Part shown: piece after piece, positions 6,268 through 9,951 of the stretch | Numbering within the stretch: the first letter of the stretch is position 1 | Layout: every line of letters starts with the position of its first letter | From: an uncultured Chloroflexota bacterium | GTDB lineage: Bacteria > Chloroflexota > Limnocylindria > Limnocylindrales > CSP1-4 | Assembly (NCBI GenBank): GCA_903928275.1 | Contig: CAIYQJ010000461.1 | Location: 1-9,951, forward strand | Direction: 5' to 3' | Length of the DNA stretch: 9,951 nt | Notes under the pieces: model-generated | Told to the model about the DNA's origin: nothing | Databases searched by the model: none | What the model saw: the letters and a program-made list of their open reading frames with translations, nothing else | Made by a program: the position numbers and the translations under genes

Positions 6268-7077
6268 TCAATCCTCGATGACCTCGCGCAGGCGCTCGAT
6301 TGCCAGGGCACGACCGGTCGCCGGGTCCACGTCGACGAGCAGCGCGTTGAGCACGACCGGCCACCCGCCCACCTCGAACCGCGTGGGGAGGCCGTTGATG
6401 AACCGCGGCAGCACCGTTCGCGGGTCGAACCCGATGATGCTGTGGAGCGGGCCCGTCATCCCGACGTCGGACTGGTAGGCGGTGCCGCCCGGGAGGATCC
6501 GCTCGTCGGCCGTGGGGACGTGCGTGTGCGTGCCCACGACGATGCTCGCGCGCCCGTCGAGGTGGATCCCCATCGCGTTCTTCTCGCTCGTGAGCTCGCA
6601 GTGGAAGTCGATGACGCGCACGGTGGGCAGCGGCTCGGAGGCCTCGTCGAAGAGCCGGTCGATCTCGGTGAACGGGTTCTCGATCGGGATCATCGTCGAC
6701 CGACCCTGCAGGTTGACGACGGCGACCTGCGTCCCGTCGAGCGCCTCGATGACCGTCCAGCCGCGTCCGGGGACCTCGTGCGTGCCGTAGTTGAGCGGTC
6801 GGAGGATGCGCTCGGAGCGCTCGAGCGTCGGGTAGATCTCGCGCTTGTCCCAGATGTGGTTGCCCGACGTGATGACGTCCACGCCGGCCGCGAGAAGCGC
6901 CTCGGCGGTGGACTCCGTGAGGCCCATCCCCCCGGCGACGTTCTCGCCGTTGGCGACCACCAGATCGATCTCGCGCTCGGCACGGAGGTCCGGCAGGCGC
7001 CGTTCAACGGCGACCCGACCGGGCTTCCCGATGATGTCGCCGATCATGAGGATGCGGCAGGCGGCTGCGGGGCTCAC
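6268..7077 (-). CDS. ymdB: YmdB-family metallophosphoesterase (TIGR00282)
   Basis: The protein is 269 residues, the usual length of this calcineurin-like phosphoesterase family. Metal-site motifs are visible: MIGDIIGKPGR (11-21) with its Asp, ANGEN (42-46), SGNHIWDK (70-77), DFHCELTSEKNA (153-164) and VVGTHTHVPTAD (180-191), ending in a typical YQSDVGMTGP (202-211). Bacillus YmdB cleaves cyclic nucleotides and influences biofilm and motility decisions; the gene commonly follows rny. Start: the GTG at 7077 lies 7 codons before the first conserved strand (CRILMIGD), with a weak GGGA about 6 nt upstream. The frame is open to 7215, but the extra 46 residues are Arg/Asp-rich and overlap the divergent promoter, so they were left out. 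It heads the likely ymdB-miaB-miaA unit. Unlike many genomes, a plus-strand gene separates it from rny. Confidence 0.94.
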   Translation of the reverse strand: MSPAAACRILMIGDIIGKPGRVAVERRLPDLRAEREIDLVVANGENVAGGMGLTESTAEALLAAGVDVITSGNHIWDKREIYPTLERSERILRPLNYGTHEVPGRGWTVIEALDGTQVAVVNLQGRSTMIPIENPFTEIDRLFDEASEPLPTVRVIDFHCELTSEKNAMGIHLDGRASIVVGTHTHVPTADERILPGGTAYQSDVGMTGPLHSIIGFDPRTVLPRFINGLPTRFEVGGWPVVLNALLVDVDPATGRALAIERLREVIED

Positions 7078-7121
7078 GGGCGGTCCCGGGTCGTTCGGAT
7101 GGATCTCACCCGCGAATGGTA
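7074..7121 (-). promoter_or_regulatory. Possible leaderless leader peptide overlapping the ymdB start
   Basis: TACCAT (7116-7121, a TANNNT match) is followed after 6 nt by GTG at 7109, opening an 11-codon frame, MRSIRTTRDRP. Its TGA (7074-7076) overlaps the ymdB GTG (7075-7077) as GTGA. Such a 4-nt overlap is the classic layout for translational coupling. The frame may be chance; no -35 is seen. Confidence 0.25.
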
Positions 7122-7160
7122 GGGCACGTCGCCTCCGGCCACCTTCCGGCGCCGCGTCGC

Positions 7161-7166
7161 TATAGT
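7161..7166 (+). promoter_or_regulatory. -10 element TATAGT before the flavodoxin gene, symmetric and possibly bidirectional
   Basis: TATAGT ends 9 nt before the ATG at 7176, leaving no room for a ribosome site, so the transcript would be leaderless or nearly so. Because TATA is self-complementary, the minus strand reads TATAGC here and could also serve as a -10 for ymdB, giving a leader of about 75-80 nt. No consensus -35 is apparent in either direction. Confidence 0.45.
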
Positions 7167-7175
7167 CGTCGGACG

Positions 7176-7718
7176 ATGTCGCTCCCGCTCTATCCAGGGC
7201 CCGCGCCCGACGCACGGCCGCCGGAGCGCGACGCGTTCCGCGTGCTCGTGGCGTACGCGTCGAAGCACGGCTCCACGGGCGAGATCGCCGCGGTGGTGGC
7301 CGCGACGCTGGTCGAAGCCGGGATCCGGGCGGACGTGATGCCCGCGGCAGACGTGCGCGACCTCGCCGGCTACGGCGCGGTCGTCCTCGGCAGCGGCCTC
7401 TACTCGGCGACGTGGCTCCGCGACGCCAACCGCTTCGTGCGGGCGCACCGGGCGGCGCTCGCCGGGCTGCCGGTCTGGCTCTTCAGCAGCGGGCCGCTCG
7501 ATCGATCGGCGGACTTGGACGACATCCCGATGACGACCCACGTGACCGGGTCGATCGACGGGCTCGCGATCCGGGGCCACCGGACGTTCGGCGGCCTGCT
7601 CCGCGACGATGCGCCGGAGGTCGCCGCGGGCATCCTGTCGACGCACCGCACCGGCGACTTCCGCGACTGGGAGGCGATCCGGCGATGGGCCCGCGAGATC
7701 GGCGCCGCGCTCGGTTGA
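7176..7718 (+). CDS. Flavodoxin-domain protein (HemG / menaquinone-dependent protoporphyrinogen oxidase-like)
   Basis: The protein is 180 residues with a flavodoxin fold. The first strand and FMN-phosphate loop are VLVAYASKHGSTGEIA (23-38). VVLGSGLYSATWLRDANRFV (69-88) and LAGLPVWLFSSGPLD (95-109) follow; both stretches are typical of the flavodoxin_5 / HemG group. The C-terminal FRDWEAIRRWAREIG (162-176) is also like HemG. HemG uses FMN to oxidise protoporphyrinogen in haem synthesis, but many relatives are uncharacterised and no haem gene is nearby, so the substrate is left open. The ATG at 7176 was preferred over an upstream in-frame start at 7116, whose 20 extra residues would overlap the promoter. 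It is the only plus-strand gene, divergent from ymdB and convergent with rny, whose stop lies 12 bp away. It may be a later insertion into a conserved rny-ymdB block; base use is like that of its neighbours. Confidence 0.88.
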   Translation: MSLPLYPGPAPDARPPERDAFRVLVAYASKHGSTGEIAAVVAATLVEAGIRADVMPAADVRDLAGYGAVVLGSGLYSATWLRDANRFVRAHRAALAGLPVWLFSSGPLDRSADLDDIPMTTHVTGSIDGLAIRGHRTFGGLLRDDAPEVAAGILSTHRTGDFRDWEAIRRWAREIGAALG

Positions 7719-7732
7719 GCGGATCGTCCGCT
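7718..7732. terminator. Short hairpin filling the convergent gap between flavodoxin gene and rny
   Basis: AGCGGA-TCG-TCCGCT is a perfect 6-bp inverted repeat with a 3-nt loop. It fills exactly the 12-bp gap and overlaps both stop codons (TGA ending at 7718, TAG at 7733-7731 on the minus strand). It could mark the 3' end of both transcripts. There is no U-tract in either direction. Confidence 0.35.
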
Positions 7733-9260
7733 ACTTGGCGTACTCCACGGAGCGCGTCTCGCGGATCACGGTGACCTTGATCTGGCCCGGGTAGGTCAGC
7801 GTCTCCTCGATCTTCTTCACGATGTCGCGGGCGAGGTGGCCGGCGGACAGGTCGTCGATCTCGTCGGGGCGGACGAGGATCCGGACCTCCCGGCCCGCCT
7901 GCACCGCGAACGACCGATCGACGCCGGCAAAGCTCCCGGCGATCGCCTGGAGGTCCTCGAGGCGCTTGACGTACGTCTCCGTGGACTCGCCGCGAGCTCC
8001 GGGCCGGGACGCGCTGATCGCGTCGGCCACCTGGACGATCGGCGCCTCGACGCAGGCGTACTCGACCTCCTGGTGATGGGCCGCGATGCTGTTCACGACC
8101 TTGATCGGGAGGCCGTGGCGCTGGGCGATCTGCGCGCCGATGGACGCGTGCGGGCCTTCCACCTCGTGGTCTACGGCCTTCCCGATGTCGTGGAGGAGGC
8201 CGCCCATCTTGGCGACGGTCGGGTCGGCGCCGAGCTCACTCGCGATGATCGTCGCGATGCGGCTCGTCTCGAGCGAGTGGAGGAGCACGTTCTGGCCGTA
8301 GCTCGTCCGGAACTTGAGTCGCCCGAGGAGCTTGACGATCTCGGGCGGCAGTCCCGGGACGCCGGCGTCGTACGCCACCTGCTCGCCGGCCTGCTTCATC
8401 ACGAGGTCGACCTCGGCACGCGCCTTCGCCACGACCTCCTCGATGCGCCCGGGATGGATCCGGCCGTCCGCGATGAGCTTCGTCAGCGCCACGCGGGCGA
8501 TCTCGCGCCGCACCGGGTCGAAGCCCGAGAGCACGACCGTCTCGGGCGTGTCGTCGATGATCAGGTCGACACCCGTGGCCTGCTCGAGGGCGCGGATGTT
8601 GCGGCCCTCGCGCCCGATGATCCGGCCCTTCATCTCGTCCGATGGCAGGTGGACCGTGGTCACCGTGTGCTCCGCCGTGTGGTCGGCCGCGACGCGCTGC
8701 ATGGCCGTGACGATGACCTCGCGCGCCTTCTCGGCGGCCCCCTCGCGCGCCTCGCGCTCGATGGCGCGTGTCAGGCGGACGGCGTCCTGTTCCGCGTCCT
8801 CCCGGACCTCGTCGAGGAGGATCGCCTTGGCGTCCTCCTGCGACAGGCCGCTCACGCGCTCGAGCGCCACGACCTGCTCCTGCCGGGCCTTGGCGACCTC
8901 CTCGCGCGACCGATCCATCTCCCGTTCGCGGTCGAGGAGCTTGCGGTCGCGCTGCTCGAGCATGTCCGTCCGCTGGTCGAGCTGCTCGTCTCGCGTGAGG
9001 AGGCGTCGCTCGAGGCCGGAGAGCTCGCTGCGCTTGGCCCTGGCCTCCTCGTCCGCCTCGTGCTGGAGCCGGAGCTTCTCGTCCTTCGCCTCGAGGATCA
9101 GGTCCTTCTGCTGGGTCCGGGCCTCCGCCACGATCCGGGCCGCCTTCTCCTGGGCGGCCTTGATGGCCTGGTTGGCCCAGAATCCGCGCGCCACGAAGCC
9201 GACCACGGCTGCGACGGCGATGGCCACGAGGGCCACCGCCGTGAGGACGGCGACATCCAT
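7731..9260 (-). CDS. rny: Ribonuclease Y
   Basis: The protein is 509 residues, standard length. RNase Y is a membrane-anchored endonuclease that starts mRNA decay and processing. An N-terminal membrane helix spans about 3-25. A long charged coiled coil runs from about 30 to 190. The KH RNA-binding domain contains MKGRIIGREGRNIRALEQATG (210-230). The HD catalytic domain carries H328 (LLHSLE), the HD pair H357-D358 (GLLHDIGK), H371 (GPHAS), H395/H396 (AAHHQE) and D413 (VADA). The C-terminal TYPGQIKVTVIRETR (489-503) is family-typical. All catalytic residues are present. The ATG at 9260 follows a strong GGGAGGA ribosome site at an 8-nt spacing, the best in the window. Its own promoter and a long GC-rich leader lie upstream. 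It converges on the flavodoxin gene and is not cotranscribed with ymdB. Confidence 0.98.
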   Translation of the reverse strand: MDVAVLTAVALVAIAVAAVVGFVARGFWANQAIKAAQEKAARIVAEARTQQKDLILEAKDEKLRLQHEADEEARAKRSELSGLERRLLTRDEQLDQRTDMLEQRDRKLLDREREMDRSREEVAKARQEQVVALERVSGLSQEDAKAILLDEVREDAEQDAVRLTRAIEREAREGAAEKAREVIVTAMQRVAADHTAEHTVTTVHLPSDEMKGRIIGREGRNIRALEQATGVDLIIDDTPETVVLSGFDPVRREIARVALTKLIADGRIHPGRIEEVVAKARAEVDLVMKQAGEQVAYDAGVPGLPPEIVKLLGRLKFRTSYGQNVLLHSLETSRIATIIASELGADPTVAKMGGLLHDIGKAVDHEVEGPHASIGAQIAQRHGLPIKVVNSIAAHHQEVEYACVEAPIVQVADAISASRPGARGESTETYVKRLEDLQAIAGSFAGVDRSFAVQAGREVRILVRPDEIDDLSAGHLARDIVKKIEETLTYPGQIKVTVIRETRSVEYAK

Positions 9261-9428
9261 CTGCGTAATCCTCCCGTCCGGCCGATCGCGGGCCGGGGGT
9301 CATGTGTGCGTAGCAGCCTCGTCGCGCGCGACCCGGGGGTCGTCCGGCTCGGTTCCGCGCTGCGGGGTCCCGCGACGGGGGTGGGCCGACGATCCGGCCG
9401 CATCGTCGTGGGCACCGGTCGGAGCGTC
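9261..9428 (-). promoter_or_regulatory. Long structured 5' leader of rny
   Basis: If transcription starts about 7 nt after the -10, the leader is about 168 nt. Two perfect hairpins are visible: CGACGAT/ATCGTCG with an 8-nt loop (9387-9408), and CCGGCC/GGCCGG with a 7-nt loop (9278-9296) ending next to the ribosome site. A GCGG/CCGC tetraloop hairpin lies near 9362-9373. No known riboswitch core is recognised. RNase E is known to regulate its own mRNA through a structured leader; a similar role here is inference. Confidence 0.4.
9269..9275 (-). promoter_or_regulatory. Ribosome binding site of rny
   Basis: GGGAGGA on the minus strand ends 8 nt before the ATG at 9260 and fixes this start. It is the only strong Shine-Dalgarno sequence among the gene starts read here. 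A CCGGCC/GGCCGG hairpin ends 2 nt upstream of it. Confidence 0.85.
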
Positions 9429-9434
9429 GCACGT

Positions 9435-9463
9435 AGCGTAGGGCCGCACGACGGGAGGGTCAA
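9435..9463 (-). promoter_or_regulatory. Sigma70-like promoter of rny
   Basis: TTGACC (9458-9463) and TACGCT (9435-9440) on the minus strand are separated by exactly 17 bp. This is five of six matches to TTGACA and a good TANNNT -10. It lies 32 bp after the recX stop, upstream of rny, and is the clearest full promoter in the window. Confidence 0.65.
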
Positions 9464-9495
9464 ACGAACGCCGTGGGCGGAGGAGGGTCCGGGCC

Positions 9496-9951
9496 TCAGT
9501 CCGCGGGCGCGGCGCGCGTGAAGCGTTCCACGGCCGACGCGGCAGTCTGCGGGTCGAACCCGCTGCGCGCGAGCAGCGCGTACGCGCGCTGGCGGCGACG
9601 CCGCGGATCCACGATCCGCTCCAACCCGGCCCGCCGGCGCGCGAGGAGCCCGTCGGCAGCGCGATCGTCGGCGTCCGCCGTGGTGTCCGGGTCGTCCACC
9701 CGGGCGCCGTCCGCCGCCGCGCGGCCGCGGTCGACGATCGCAGCGTCGACGACGTCGCGCGGGACGCCCTTGCGGAGGAGCTCCGTGCGCAGCGCGCGCT
9801 CGCCCCGCGGGTGCGCCCGGTCGCGCGACGCGACCCACGAACGGGCGAACGCCTCGTCATCGAGGTAGCCGAGCTGCAGGAGACGGACCAGCGCCTCCTC
9901 GACGAGGTCGGCGCGATACCCGGCGTGGGCCAGGTGCCGACGGACCTCGGC
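9496..9951 (-). CDS. recX: Regulatory protein RecX, C-terminal part (5' end outside window)
   Basis: The last 151 residues are visible; the start lies beyond the right edge. RecX binds RecA filaments and limits recombinase and SOS activity. The visible part shows the three-helix RecX repeats: RRHLAHAGYRADLVEEALVRLLQLGYLDDEAFARSW, then the signature around PRGERALRTELLRKGVPRDVVDAAI (fragment residues 48-72). It ends with a final repeat RRRRQRAYALLARSGFDPQTAASAVERF (117-144). Between repeats lies a roughly 20-residue Asp/Ala-rich insertion (about 77-97 of the fragment) not expected in compact RecX. recA would normally lie just upstream, outside the window. A separate promoter for rny starts 32 bp after its stop, so rny need not depend on recX transcription. 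Confidence 0.9.
   Translation of the reverse strand, partial: AEVRRHLAHAGYRADLVEEALVRLLQLGYLDDEAFARSWVASRDRAHPRGERALRTELLRKGVPRDVVDAAIVDRGRAAADGARVDDPDTTADADDRAADGLLARRRAGLERIVDPRRRRQRAYALLARSGFDPQTAASAVERFTRAAPAD

Noticed and set aside
6255..6311. Upstream start of miaB inside ymdB
   Set aside because: It would overlap ymdB by 44 nt and add residues without homology; the ATG at 6254 follows the ymdB stop at a normal spacing.
1114..7946. Seven copies of GCGATCGC (1114, 1210, 1414, 1908, 4211, 5236, 7939), as in the cyanobacterial HIP1 repeat
   Set aside because: By base composition fewer than one is expected, but every copy reads in frame as Ala-Ile-Ala (GCG ATC GCx), so codon and dipeptide bias explain it. 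A codon-shuffled genome control would be needed to revive the idea.
9261..9310. Upstream ORF in the rny leader starting ATG ACC CCC GGC
   Set aside because: It runs on for hundreds of bases inside rny in another frame and has no ribosome site.
7836..9521. Long plus-strand open frame opposite rny
   Set aside because: Shadow of the rny coiled coil and HD region; no recognisable domain.
1..9951. CRISPR array, transposon, toxin-antitoxin pair or phage-defence system
   Set aside because: No direct repeats with spacers, transposase motifs, small paired genes or defence domains are visible. The CPBP protein has Abi-family relatives, but this alone does not indicate defence.

Overview
The window is very GC-rich, roughly 70% by eye, with near-uniform G/C in third codon positions. 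Almost all of it is coding on the minus strand. The readable genes, in minus-strand order from right to left, are recX (its 5' part lies beyond the right edge), rny, ymdB-type phosphoesterase, miaB, miaA, hflX, a CPBP intramembrane protease and an ABC exporter that runs off the left edge. One flavodoxin-like gene sits on the plus strand between rny and ymdB. The order recX-rny-ymdB-miaB-miaA-hflX, with RNase Y rather than RNase E, together with the high GC, suggests Chloroflexota (Limnocylindria-like) or a deep actinobacterial lineage such as Thermoleophilia or Rubrobacteria. This placement is inference; no rRNA or phylogenetic marker is visible.

Layout: 1-801 is the N-terminal 267 residues of an ABC exporter. 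828-1703 is the CPBP protease. 1704-1985 is a non-coding or degraded stretch. 1986-3461 is hflX. 3462-3543 is a gap holding a perfect 12-bp inverted repeat. 3544-4533 is miaA, 4545-6254 miaB and 6268-7077 ymdB. 7078-7175 is a divergent promoter region. 7176-7718 is the flavodoxin gene on the plus strand, 7731-9260 rny, 9261-9495 the promoter and leader of rny, and 9496-9951 the end of recX.

The core is RNA biology. RNase Y is the membrane-anchored decay endonuclease. The ymdB product is its frequent genomic neighbour. MiaA and MiaB act in sequence to make i6A37 and then ms2i6A37 in tRNA. HflX is a ribosome-associated GTPase. ymdB, miaB and miaA are tightly spaced (13 and 11 nt) and look like one transcription unit. 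rny has its own sigma70-like promoter and a leader of about 168 nt.

No new defence or mobile system is visible: there is no transposase, CRISPR array, tRNA or rRNA. The most interesting signals are regulatory and structural. (1) A TANNNT hexamer repeatedly lies 6-9 nt before a start codon that lacks a Shine-Dalgarno sequence, which suggests leaderless transcripts. (2) Compact inverted repeats with 3-nt loops sit exactly at gene ends. (3) The rny leader is structured. (4) Low-complexity acidic or proline-rich insertions or tails occur in MiaB, HflX and RecX, the MiaB one inside the TRAM domain. (5) A short GHKL-ATPase-like coding patch lies in the hflX-CPBP gap.
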